Assembly: GCF_000186345.1 (NCBI RefSeq)
Contig: NC_014962.1
Span: 496,001-560,000, forward strand
Direction: 5' to 3'
DNA length: 64,000 nucleotides
DNA from: Isosphaera pallida ATCC 43644
Lineage (GTDB): Bacteria; Planctomycetota; Planctomycetia; Isosphaerales; Isosphaeraceae
The position numbers and the translations under genes were made by a program. Position 1 is the stretch's first letter. Every line of letters starts with the position of its first letter. Shown in pieces: positions 53,447 to 62,388 of the stretch. The notes beneath the pieces were generated by a model. The model was not told where the DNA came from. It made no database searches and saw only the letters and a program-made list of their open reading frames with translations.

Positions 53447-53889
53447 GGGGGTCGGCCTCCCTGCCGGCGGTCGTGGCCAAGGATAGGGGAATCAGGTAGA
53501 CCCGCGCGTTTCTCCGCGACGGCTAACAACGCACCCAATTCCGTGACAAGTCCGTGGAGAGAAATGAACATGAAGGGGTTCGACAGCACCCGCTGAAAAT
53601 CGATCGACTCGAACCGAACCGCAACGAAACGACCTGAAGCGTGGCGGAGCGTAGGAGCATTGGTTGAGGGAGCGGCGGCGAATATTCCCGGTGGCCGGTG
53701 GCCGCAACCGACGCGATCCTGCACAATTTGAGTTCCCCGCGTTCCCTGATCCAATTCTACTTCGAACCAGGTCCGGGTGGGTCGTTCCGTTCCGAATGGT
53801 GATGGTGTGGCGTGTGGGTGTCCGTCGTGGGGACTCGGAGCCATCCCCGGTTTGGCCGAGTCACGTCTTACCTTATCCGAGGTTGTCCA
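53447..53889. other. Divergent intergenic region
   Basis: 443 bases between the secretin-like gene and the GT39-like gene. I see no RNA gene or convincing promoter; overlapping frames are shadows. Confidence 0.5.
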
Positions 53890-55536
53890 ATGGCTCAAGA
53901 CCAACCCTCCGCGTCGTCGTGTCCGCCGGTTCCGAGGTCGGCTCCGTTGGCCTGGCGTTGGTGTTTGGTCGTGGGGGGGATGGCGTGCCTGCCGGTTCTG
54001 GCGACCTTGAATGGACCGGGACCAACGGTCGATGAGCCGTTGGACGTTCTGCCGGGCCGCGACTATCTTCGTAAGCTCGACCAGGTTGGAGTCGTCGGAT
54101 TCCTACGCTCGGAGGTCATCGACGCCACTTATCGATTCAATAAAGAACATCCGCCGTTAGGTCGATGGTTGTTGGGGATCGCCGCGACCCTCTTTGAACC
54201 CTGGGAGGAGACGATTCGGGGCGACGATCCAACCGGTCTGAATCTCAGGGCCGCGCGGGTGGCTCCAGCTCTGGCGTTTGGTTTGCTGTGCGCCGTGATG
54301 GCGCGGGTGGGTTCGCGGGTTGGCGGAGTTTGGGCCGGGTTAGGGGCGGTCGTGTTGACCGTGACGATGCCGAGGGTCTGGTCCCACGCCCATCTCGCCG
54401 CGTTGGATACGTTCATCACGGTGTTTTGGTTGCTAGCGCTGTTCAGTTTAGACGCTGCTACAAGAAGTCGTCGTCCCCTGGTGGGGTGCCTTGGGGCTGG
54501 TCTGGTGTTTGGTCTGGCGCTATTGACCAAGATTCACGCCTGGTTGCTGCCGGCGATCGGCTTGGTTTGGGCGATCCTGCGGTTGGGACCCATCCAGGGC
54601 GCGATAGGGGCGGGGTTGTGGGGGGCGGTGGGATTTGCGGTTTTCTTGGCCGGTTGGCCCTGGCTCTGGAACGATCCGGTGGGACGCCTTGGGGCCTATC
54701 TCAGCACCGGGGTGGAGCGGATGTCGATCCAAACCCTCTACTTCGGCGCTGTTTATCCCGACCGTCAGGTTCCCTGGCATTATCCTTGGGTTCACGTCTT
54801 GTTCACTACGCCTCCCATCGCGTTGATGTTGGCGGGCTGGGGCGCGGCGGCGGTTTGGGCCGGATCTGGGCCGCGCGATCCCTCGATTCGCCTCTGGATC
54901 GGCGCGGCTTTGGCTGTGTTGTTGGTCTTTAGCACGCACGTCCCAGTATATGACGGAGAACGTCTTTATTTGATGGTCTTTCCCCTCTTGGGGTTGTTGG
55001 GGGGGGTGGGGCTGGCTCGTTTGGCCGCCGCTGCGCCGGCGGGTCGGATCGCTCGGTTGTTTTGGTGGGGAGGGGTGATGGCATCGATCGGACTCAATAG
55101 TTTGGAGGTGGTCCGTACCGCTCCCTACGGGCTAAGTTACTACAACATCTTCATCGGTGGGGTCGTCGGAGCCGAGGCCCGCGGCATGGAATTGTCTTAC
55201 TGGTCCGAGGGATTCGACGACAGCTTGCTTGGGGAACTCGCTCGTCGGGTTGAACCGGGGCAAACCGTGGCCGTAGCTCCTACGTTGGCCCCAGGGTTTG
55301 GTCGCGTTTTGACCACCCCCGCTCTGGCCGCGCGAGAGGTCATTCCGAAGGACCAGGAATTCGTCTCGCAGGCCGATTGGGTGTTGATCCATCGCCGCCC
55401 CGCCTACTGGACCCAGGAGGTGCGAGACCTGGTGGCCTCGACTCCCCCTGTGGCAGCTAGTCGGGTCGAGGGGGTTTGGATCGCCGGTCTTTGGCGGCGT
55501 CCCAATCCGGCTGGGCGGAACAGTCGGGGTGATTGA
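53890..55536 (+). CDS. GT39-like membrane glycosyltransferase
   Basis: 548 residues from ATG 53890, with GAGG eight bases upstream. About eleven hydrophobic helices. The first large loop has 'GPGPTVDEPLDVLPGRDYLR', where the acidic pair matches the catalytic DE of PMT/GT39 enzymes, and 'NKEHPPLGRWLLGIA', the conserved K-x-H-P-P-L motif. The last ~100 residues are soluble. It should use a polyprenyl-phosphate sugar. It is related in fold to the GT39-like gene at 20928 but not adjacent to a GT2 gene. Confidence 0.8.
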   Translation: MAQDQPSASSCPPVPRSAPLAWRWCLVVGGMACLPVLATLNGPGPTVDEPLDVLPGRDYLRKLDQVGVVGFLRSEVIDATYRFNKEHPPLGRWLLGIAATLFEPWEETIRGDDPTGLNLRAARVAPALAFGLLCAVMARVGSRVGGVWAGLGAVVLTVTMPRVWSHAHLAALDTFITVFWLLALFSLDAATRSRRPLVGCLGAGLVFGLALLTKIHAWLLPAIGLVWAILRLGPIQGAIGAGLWGAVGFAVFLAGWPWLWNDPVGRLGAYLSTGVERMSIQTLYFGAVYPDRQVPWHYPWVHVLFTTPPIALMLAGWGAAAVWAGSGPRDPSIRLWIGAALAVLLVFSTHVPVYDGERLYLMVFPLLGLLGGVGLARLAAAAPAGRIARLFWWGGVMASIGLNSLEVVRTAPYGLSYYNIFIGGVVGAEARGMELSYWSEGFDDSLLGELARRVEPGQTVAVAPTLAPGFGRVLTTPALAAREVIPKDQEFVSQADWVLIHRRPAYWTQEVRDLVASTPPVAASRVEGVWIAGLWRRPNPAGRNSRGD

Positions 55537-55556
55537 GGGAGCACTTGGGTCCGGGG

Positions 55557-57050
55557 TCAGTCGTCCAAAGCCCCAAACTCAGCCAGACGACGGGGACGAG
55601 GGCGCGACGGGCGAGGTGGTTTGGAAGCCCCGCCGTTGGGAGTCCCCAAACTCAGCCAGCCGGGGGCGTGGCGGTCTTGATCGGCGTTAGCGAACCGAAG
55701 GGGTTTGCCGTTGGGCAACGGATGAACAACCCGCAGCGCCAGGATGCAATTGTTCTCGTTACCGCTGGCCGGTGGCAAGGTCAGAGTGGTTCGCCACACC
55801 CGGGCGGGAGCGTCGGGGAGCAGGTTGGTCAAGGACCAATCAACGGGGAAGCGCGCGATCACACGTCCCGTCGAGCGATCCAGCCAGCCCAATTCCAGAG
55901 GCCAGTTCCGGTAAAACGGGGCGACTCCCTGGTTGATCACGGTCAGTTCTACTGTCAGGCGACGGTTTTCCTGACGATTGAGCCGCGCGGTGGTCACCCG
56001 GAAGTCGTATCCCATGCGGCGAACTGACTCCAAAGCGCGTTGACGACGCGCCGGCGAGACCGGCTTGTGGAACATCCCGGAATCCATCAACCAGGTGACA
56101 TGAGTTTGCCGCACGCACTCATCAAAGTTCTGGCCCTTGGGATGGGGCGGTTGATGGGGGTCAAACAGGCTGTCCCAAAGTTCGGGGCGGATTTCGCCGC
56201 CAATGGGTTGAATTGTCCAACGCGCCATGGCCTGGGGGCCGGCCCTCTTGAGCGCGGCTAGGAAAAACCAGGAATCCTCTTCGCGTCCGGTGTCCAACGT
56301 GGCCCAGGCGAAGGAGTCGTCGTGGTAGCCAAACCGGGTCCGCGAGGCGTTGTCGGCGTGGACAGGGTCGTTGGGACCGGCGGGGTAACGCAGCAGGATC
56401 GGCACCTGCTTGAAGGCTGCTTCGTAGGCGTTCATCACCCGACGTTCCACTTCGGGGGAGGGTGCCAGATCATCACGGGGCCAAGTGTGCCACTCGCCCC
56501 AGGAACCAAGAAGGCCCGCGGTGAGAAAGCCCACGCGGGGGTCGTTGTCGTAGCGTGCTCCCAACGCGGCGATGAACTGCTCCAGGGCCTTGATCAGACG
56601 CTCGTCGCCGTAGTCGGGCGTAACGTTCCAGGAGTTCTCGAAAGGGTTTCGCCAGCGGGTCAGTTTTACCCCTTGTTCAATCAGGAAGGTCGGAACACCA
56701 GTTTCGAGGGTGGGATACTCAACCCAGATACGGAAGATTGCCTGATTGCCCCGCCGGGCGATCGCGTCGAGCTTACGCTCCAGGGAGGACCAATCGAAGA
56801 GGTTGGGGCCGATCATCAGGTCGGAAAGGGGAAGATAAAAGAACTCCAGACTGTGTGGAAACCGATTGGGTGGCGGGTTATCGTAAGGAACAAGACCTTT
56901 GAGTGGGTTGTCTACTGGAGAAGGGGCTGGTTCCAAACGTCGGGCCGGTTGGGCTTTGAGGAGGGCCTCGGGAGTCGACTCCCTTCCCCCGGAGGCCCCA
57001 GTGAGGAAACTGGTTGCGACGATTGACGCAGAACATAAAAACCAGCGCAT
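55557..57050 (-). CDS. DUF4832-type glycoside-hydrolase-like protein, exported
   Basis: 497 residues from ATG 57050, with AGAGG nine bases upstream. A signal peptide ('MRWFLCSASIVATSFLTGAS') is followed by a TIM-barrel-like region: 'NPLKGLVPYDNPPP', 'FFYLPLSDLMIGPNLFDWSS', 'FLTAGLLGSWGEWHTWPRDD', 'GYHDDSFAW' and 'THVTWLMDSG'. The C-terminal ~150 residues are a beta-sandwich with 'VINQGVAPFYRNWPLELGW'. The GEW-x-x-W site matches DUF4832/DUF4874 proteins, which resemble glycoside hydrolases. Substrate unknown. Confidence 0.8.
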   Translation of the reverse strand: MRWFLCSASIVATSFLTGASGGRESTPEALLKAQPARRLEPAPSPVDNPLKGLVPYDNPPPNRFPHSLEFFYLPLSDLMIGPNLFDWSSLERKLDAIARRGNQAIFRIWVEYPTLETGVPTFLIEQGVKLTRWRNPFENSWNVTPDYGDERLIKALEQFIAALGARYDNDPRVGFLTAGLLGSWGEWHTWPRDDLAPSPEVERRVMNAYEAAFKQVPILLRYPAGPNDPVHADNASRTRFGYHDDSFAWATLDTGREEDSWFFLAALKRAGPQAMARWTIQPIGGEIRPELWDSLFDPHQPPHPKGQNFDECVRQTHVTWLMDSGMFHKPVSPARRQRALESVRRMGYDFRVTTARLNRQENRRLTVELTVINQGVAPFYRNWPLELGWLDRSTGRVIARFPVDWSLTNLLPDAPARVWRTTLTLPPASGNENNCILALRVVHPLPNGKPLRFANADQDRHAPGWLSLGTPNGGASKPPRPSRPRPRRLAEFGALDD

Positions 57051-57121
57051 GACTCGCATCCTCTCAAGCATGACCGTAGCCAGAACGACAAGGTTCCGCG
57101 TTCGTGCCCCTTCAGTCTGAC

Positions 57122-57676
57122 TCAGAAACTTCGGTCGGGAAAGAGAGGAGGTAGGAATTGATCAAATCCTTGGGGGCTTTGGAGGTGCATCTCGGCGTCG
57201 GCCCACTCGTCGAGCAGTTCAATCCGCTCGCGGTATTCGGTCACACTCCGCGCGCCGGTGAACCGAACGCGCGAAGCCAGATCGTCCAGAGTCTCGGCAA
57301 TCAGCAGAGCCAACGGGGTTCCTTTCCGGGCGAAGGCCAAAGCCTCGCGTTCGATCAGCCCGGCTAGGTCGGTCGTGTCGGACGAACCCGCGCTGGGTAT
57401 GTCGAATGGAGCCTCCCCGGCCGCCCCGGTCTCGTCGCAGCCGACTTCGATCGAATAGGCTCCCTCGTCCTCGGGACGAACCACACGCATTGGGGGATGA
57501 AGATGATGGGGAGGCGGGACACTCAATCCCCGAATCGGGTCGCGCACCACGCCGACTGCGGCTCCGAGGCCCGCTTCATCGGCCGCCTCACTCAAACGAC
57601 CACCCTCCAAACCCCTCGCCGGGGGAAGGTCCAGTTGCGGGGTCGCTCCGATCACATTGGTGACGATTCGACTCAT
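57122..57676 (-). CDS. Hypothetical protein
   Basis: 184 residues; ATG 57676 has a perfect AGGAGG at six bases, which supports expression. No signal peptide or membrane helix. The last ~80 residues are helical and acidic ('GLIEREALAFARKGTPLALL', 'TEYRERIELLDEWADAEMHL'); the first ~100 are Pro/Gly-rich. I do not recognise the family. Confidence 0.6.
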   Translation of the reverse strand: MSRIVTNVIGATPQLDLPPARGLEGGRLSEAADEAGLGAAVGVVRDPIRGLSVPPPHHLHPPMRVVRPEDEGAYSIEVGCDETGAAGEAPFDIPSAGSSDTTDLAGLIEREALAFARKGTPLALLIAETLDDLASRVRFTGARSVTEYRERIELLDEWADAEMHLQSPQGFDQFLPPLFPDRSF

Positions 57677-57910
57677 AGCGCGCCTCCTGGGGTGTCCAAC
57701 GCCGGCTCCGCCTTATCAGTGGAACGAAGACGCGGCGGTCTCCGAACTTAATTGATATTGATGGAAGAGACGTGGTGATTTCGCGCGACGTCGATGGATT
57801 CCGGAACACCCCATCAACGACGCTTCTCGTTCACCAGCGCGGTTTGGCTTCAACATCGCGACGATCCGACCGCTTGGCGTTCGTCTGTACACTGGCAATG
57901 TACATTCTGA

Positions 57911-57922
57911 ACGAACGTTCGT
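57911..57922. promoter_or_regulatory. 12-bp perfect palindrome
   Basis: ACGAACGTTCGT at 57911-57922, between the methyltransferase stop and the gene at 57122. It could be an operator for the minus-strand gene downstream; a chance match is also possible. Confidence 0.3.
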
Positions 57923-57946
57923 CAAGCCAGCGTTGTGGTGTTTTGT

Positions 57947-58957
57947 TCAGGTTGTGGAGGGACTGGCGCGTCGGCGGCGTGGGGAGGTCGTGGAGCCACG
58001 TGGTTGACGGGGCCGGGCCAGGGTTTCGAGGCCATCGCCGCCATCCAGAGGGTCGCCGGGGCGGACGGATTCGAGGCGTTGGCAGGCGTTCATCGCGTAG
58101 TCGGCAGAGAGTTCAAAACCCACGCCGCGTCGGTGGAGCTTGCGGGCCACGGCCAAGGTGGTGCCGCTACCCACGAAGGGGTCGAGGACGAGGTCGCCCG
58201 GGTTGGAGCATGCGGACATGATCCGGCCGAGGATGCGTTCGGGCATCTGACATCCGTGCCACCCTTGGCGTTCACGGAACGTCCCGCAAACGCGGGGAAC
58301 GTGCCAGACTGACTGATCGGGACCGAACCCCCCAGGGAAATCCTGGGGGCGCAAAATCCACGTATCATCAGGAACGCGTCCAAGGGGGTGGGCCCGCTTG
58401 TCGTTGTAGACACGTTGTCGGGCGGACGGAACCCGGATCGCGTCGGCATTGAACGTGAAATCGCGGGGGTGACGGGTAAAGTAGAGCAAGTGGGTGTGGC
58501 TTCGGGTGAACTTCCGTTTGCAGTGAACGCCGAAGGTGTAGTACCAGATGATCCAGCCACGGAACGTTAGGCCGAGCTCACGGTGCATCAGCACTTTGAG
58601 TTCAGCCGCGAAGTCATCCCCGATCGCCAACCAGAATGTTCCGGTTGGCGACAGCACCCGAACCGCGGCCTCGATCCAGCGACGCGACCAAGCGAGATAC
58701 TCTTGATCGTCACACCGATCGTTGTAAACATCATACGTGTATCCAATGTTGAAGGGGGGGTCGGCAAAGATGAGGTCCACCGATTTGTCTTCGAGTTGAT
58801 TCATGCCTGCAATGCAGTCGCCCACGTGGATCACCTGATCCCAGCCAGGTTCGGAGGGGGAGGGCGGCGAGGTGGGGGGCAGCGGCTGCTGTGTCGCTCC
58901 GGAGGGCGGCGAAGGCGCGGCAGGGGGAGCCGAAACGTAGGGAGGGGACGGCGGCAT
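57947..58957 (-). CDS. Beta-class site-specific DNA methyltransferase (N6-adenine or N4-cytosine), solitary
   Basis: 336 residues. After a Pro/Ser-rich N-terminus (~35 residues), '[20 protein letters not shown]' and the catalytic 'ADPPFN' (motif IV) come first; '[20 protein letters not shown]' (motif I, SAM binding) comes near the C-terminus. That order defines the beta class, to which CcrM/HinfI-type N6-adenine enzymes belong, although DPPF also occurs in others. No restriction endonuclease gene is next to it, so it is probably an orphan, regulatory-type methyltransferase. Target sequence unknown. The C-terminal ~35 residues are basic and low complexity. Confidence 0.88.
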   Translation of the reverse strand: MPPSPPYVSAPPAAPSPPSGATQQPLPPTSPPSPSEPGWDQVIHVGDCIAGMNQLEDKSVDLIFADPPFNIGYTYDVYNDRCDDQEYLAWSRRWIEAAVRVLSPTGTFWLAIGDDFAAELKVLMHRELGLTFRGWIIWYYTFGVHCKRKFTRSHTHLLYFTRHPRDFTFNADAIRVPSARQRVYNDKRAHPLGRVPDDTWILRPQDFPGGFGPDQSVWHVPRVCGTFRERQGWHGCQMPERILGRIMSACSNPGDLVLDPFVGSGTTLAVARKLHRRGVGFELSADYAMNACQRLESVRPGDPLDGGDGLETLARPRQPRGSTTSPRRRRASPSTT

Positions 58958-59179
58958 GGTGGGATGAGCGAAGAAGAAGTGGATTCGTTGGAGTTGGTTT
59001 TTTCGGCGTGTTCGTCACAATGCTTCTCGAAACTACAACCGATTCGACGTGAAGTCAAAACTGGCGGCGGAAAACCTGGGGTGGGGATTGCCGTCCTCCC
59101 TGTCGCGGCGGGTCGCATACGATCAGGCCATTGCAGAACGATTGGCGAAGCAAGATCATCCTGGAGAGGAGGAGCCGGC

Positions 59180-60502
59180 ATGATGGATCAAGACAATCCC
59201 GACCATGCAGATGTCTCTCAAGGCGATCCTCGGGACTGGGCGTTCGAGGCCCATTGGCCGTTCTGGGAGGCGATTCGTCAGGCCGAGCCCGAGGACCACG
59301 GGCCGTTGCTGATTTACGCCGACTGGCTGGAGGAACAGGGCGACCCAGCGCGTGCTGAGTGGATTCGGGTCGAGGTGGAGCGGGTTGCGGTCGGTCCGGG
59401 AACTTGGCGTGGTCGTTTGCTGGCCGATCGCTCGCGGCGGTTGGCCAAGCGTCTGGAACCGGTTGGGGGGGTCGAGGAGGAGGGGGGGGAGGAGCCTCCA
59501 GGCAGGGGGTGCGAGTGGAATTCCTCGTTGGCGGTTGGCCATATTTTGGGCCTGCCTCGATTGGTCAGGACCACCGCTGAGGTGTTTCGAAGGCGGGGAA
59601 GTTGGTTTCTTCGTCGTTTGCCAATCGACCACCTCGAACTCCACCCTTCGATCACCAGGCGACCCGAGGTCGCGTTGAGCGGATGCGAGTCGTTGCGGGC
59701 GATTCGCTGGTTGAGGTTGAGGTCTCGCTCGTCGTTGGAGGCGGCGTTGGATTCGCCTCATTGGAGCGGCTTGCGGACGCTGGACCTTCGTGAGTTGGGG
59801 TTGACCACGGGGGATTTGCAGTTGGTGTTGGAGACGATCCTGCCCCGGACGGTGATTCGTCCCCGCACGCTCAATCTCCAAGGCAATCGGTTGGGGGTGG
59901 GGGGAATCAAGGCGCTGCTTGCCTGTCCCAACCTTCAGGGATTGAAGCGTTTGAATCTACGTTACGCGCGAATTCGCGTTGGTGGGCTGGCTCAACTGGC
60001 CCAAAGCGCGGGGCTGAGCGACCTGGAGGAGCTGAATCTGCGCCATGAGACCATCGGCGACGAGGGAATGGACCATCTCCTTTCCTGGGGTCGCCTGGCG
60101 GGTTTGCGGGTTCTGGATTTGGGATACACCCGAGTGGGCGAGGTTGCTCTGGCGAATTTGCTCAATGCGCTGGATCGCCGCCTGACGCGGGGCGAGCCCG
60201 TAGCCTTGGAGGACCTGGGTTTAGCGGGCAACCCGATCGGCTCGGACGGTTTGGAAGCACTGGCCTTCTCCCAGGTGGGAGCGCGTCTCAAGCGTCTCAA
60301 CCTCAAGGGAGTTCCCCTGACTACCAACGACGCCCGACTTCTGGCCGAGTCGCCGCTCGTCCAAGGTTTGGAGCGCCTGGTGGTGGGCGAATCGCTGGCC
60401 GATTCGTTCACGGCGGTTCCCCTGGCCGAGGCATTGGGTGATCGTTTGGAATTGGAGTCAGAGTACGAATATTCCATCGGGTTTCGGGACGATCCGTGGT
60501 AG
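59180..60502 (+). CDS. TIGR02996-domain leucine-rich-repeat protein 1
   Basis: 440 residues from ATG 59180, with GGAGAGGAGGAG upstream; the frame is open to 58583 but lies over the methyltransferase gene. The N-terminus is the planctomycete TIGR02996 domain: 'PLLIYADWLEEQGDPARAEW' then 'IRVEVE'. From about residue 195 leucine-rich repeats follow ('LRTLDLRELGLTTGDLQLVL', 'PRTLNLQGNRLGVGGIKALL', 'LKRLNLRYARIRVGGLAQLA'). No signal peptide. LRRs bind proteins; partner unknown. First of three consecutive such genes. Confidence 0.88.
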   Translation: MMDQDNPDHADVSQGDPRDWAFEAHWPFWEAIRQAEPEDHGPLLIYADWLEEQGDPARAEWIRVEVERVAVGPGTWRGRLLADRSRRLAKRLEPVGGVEEEGGEEPPGRGCEWNSSLAVGHILGLPRLVRTTAEVFRRRGSWFLRRLPIDHLELHPSITRRPEVALSGCESLRAIRWLRLRSRSSLEAALDSPHWSGLRTLDLRELGLTTGDLQLVLETILPRTVIRPRTLNLQGNRLGVGGIKALLACPNLQGLKRLNLRYARIRVGGLAQLAQSAGLSDLEELNLRHETIGDEGMDHLLSWGRLAGLRVLDLGYTRVGEVALANLLNALDRRLTRGEPVALEDLGLAGNPIGSDGLEALAFSQVGARLKRLNLKGVPLTTNDARLLAESPLVQGLERLVVGESLADSFTAVPLAEALGDRLELESEYEYSIGFRDDPW

Positions 60503-60544
60503 GGTGGGAGAGGTGGTGGTCTTCGGATTGAGTCGCAGAGGACC

Positions 60545-62125
60545 ATGAGAATGAGCGATCGATCCGATCGGGAACCTTGGAGGAGCGAGGAGGCGCGGTT
60601 GTTCTTCCGGGCCATCGAGCGGGCCGGGGAGTTCGAGTCCTCCGACGTGGTACGCATTCTGGCGGATTGGTTGGAGGAGCGGGGCGACGGCGCGCGGGCG
60701 GAATTCCTCCGTCTCGAAATGGAGTGCGAGCGCACCCCCGATTGGGAGCCGGTCAAAGCCGGGTTGCGTCGGCGAGCGCGGGAATTGGAGTGGGCTCATC
60801 CCACCTGGTTGGCCGCGGCGTTGCCGCCGGTGCTTCAGACGGCCTTCGAGCTCAAAAAGGCGCAGGGGATGTTTCAAGGACTGGAATTGGTTGGCCAGTT
60901 GGGGGGATGGGAAAATCCGGCGGAATGGGATCTCTTGGAATGCGGTCTGGAGACGCTGAGCGAGCGGATGCCGATTCGCACGTTGGCGTTGGGGGCGGTC
61001 ATCGGTCAGGTCGATCTGGATCGGTTGCTGAGTTGGTCCGGGTGGTCGGGTTTGGTCGAGTTGGAGGTCGTGGGGATCAGTCCGCGAACCTGGATTCGTT
61101 TGGCCGAACGGTTGCGGCGGGGGCTTCCCCGCCTGACCCGGCTCCACCTAGGGCGTCTCAACCGGATCGGCCCGGCGGGGGTTCACGAGTTGCTCCGCGA
61201 GGCACCGCCGCAGACGCGCGGAGGACCACCCCAGCCGAGCCTGTTGAGTCGTCTGAGGGTGTTGAATCTGTTCGGCAATCGTCTGGGAGGGGCCGGCCTG
61301 ACGGCGATCACTCATCCCAAGGGGGCCAGCGCGACGGTTCAAGCCGAGTCGCTGGAGACGCTGGATCTGGGCTTCAACAACCTCAAGCCGGCCGATCTGC
61401 GTTCGCTCTGGTCGTGGGAGGCGGCTCCCCGTTTGCGTCGGCTTTCCCTGGCGCAAAACCCGTTGCAGGCCGAGGGCGGCTCCGGTCTGCTCGATGCGGT
61501 TTGGCTGGAGGGTCTGGTGGAGTTGGATCTGGGCGGAACCCGTTTACCCCCCAAGACCCTCGCCGATTTGGTCGCCTCGCCGCGGTTGAAGCGTCTGAAA
61601 TGTTTGCGGCTCTCCAACCTACAACTCGACGCCGCCGTGATCGAGCAGGTTCTCGCCGGGATTGGGGGCGACCCACCCCCCCGTTTGGATCTGTCGTCCA
61701 ACTATCTCGACGACGACGGGTTGGAACGCCTGGCCCGCTGGAGCGGCCTAGCGCGGGTGGTCGAACTCAACCTGTCGCACAACGAATTCAGCCCGTCGGG
61801 TCTGAAAGCGCTAGCTGATTCCCCTCACACAGAACGGCTCAAGGTGCTGAGGATCGCGGACAACCGCCGCTTGGTCACGCCCCGTGGCTTGCAAGGGCTG
61901 GTCGATTCCCCCCTGGCCGATCGCCTCACCCGACTCGACGTGGCCGCCGCGCCCGGGATGGAGGAGGAGTTGAAAGCCCTGTTGACTCGAGCCACCCTGG
62001 CGCTGCGCACCTCGTCGCGCAAAGACGCGCGGCTCGACCTGGGAACCTGGTCTGATCATGCCGGATTTTGGGAAGATGTCGATTGGTTCGCTGAACCCGC
62101 TGCTGAAGAGGAGGTCGATTACTGA
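60545..62125 (+). CDS. TIGR02996-domain leucine-rich-repeat protein 2
   Basis: 526 residues; ATG 60545 has AGAGG just upstream and lies 42 bases after the previous gene. TIGR02996 domain: 'SSDVVRILADWLEERGDGAR' then 'AEFLRLEME'. Leucine-rich repeats run from about residue 150 to 500 ('LLSRLRVLNLFGNRLGGAGL', 'SLETLDLGFNNLKPADLRSL', 'VVELNLSHNEFSPSGLKALA'). It ends in an acidic tail ('WFAEPAAEEEVDY'). Same layout as the neighbours; probably cotranscribed with gene 1. Confidence 0.88.
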   Translation: MRMSDRSDREPWRSEEARLFFRAIERAGEFESSDVVRILADWLEERGDGARAEFLRLEMECERTPDWEPVKAGLRRRARELEWAHPTWLAAALPPVLQTAFELKKAQGMFQGLELVGQLGGWENPAEWDLLECGLETLSERMPIRTLALGAVIGQVDLDRLLSWSGWSGLVELEVVGISPRTWIRLAERLRRGLPRLTRLHLGRLNRIGPAGVHELLREAPPQTRGGPPQPSLLSRLRVLNLFGNRLGGAGLTAITHPKGASATVQAESLETLDLGFNNLKPADLRSLWSWEAAPRLRRLSLAQNPLQAEGGSGLLDAVWLEGLVELDLGGTRLPPKTLADLVASPRLKRLKCLRLSNLQLDAAVIEQVLAGIGGDPPPRLDLSSNYLDDDGLERLARWSGLARVVELNLSHNEFSPSGLKALADSPHTERLKVLRIADNRRLVTPRGLQGLVDSPLADRLTRLDVAAAPGMEEELKALLTRATLALRTSSRKDARLDLGTWSDHAGFWEDVDWFAEPAAEEEVDY

Positions 62126-62388
62126 ACGAACGAACCCATTCGTTTCAACCTGATCCGACCTAAAAGAAAGACGAGACAGTGGAACGAAGCCAACAGCAAA
62201 GGGCACGAAATGACCCAAGAGAAAGGCAACCGCACATGTGATCAACAGCGTCGTCGGGTCATCCAAGTGAACCAAGTGGGGACGAGGAAAAGCAAAGGGA
62301 TCGACATCCTCGTGGGATTCGTCCTTGAGGCGAGGGACCGAGGGAGTGGGGTGGGTTGGGGTGGCGTGCAGTGCCACCGGAGAAGGGA

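Noticed and set aside
58583-59179. N-terminal extension of the first TIGR02996-LRR frame
   Set aside because: Overlaps the methyltransferase gene on the other strand; the ribosome site at 59180 decides the start.
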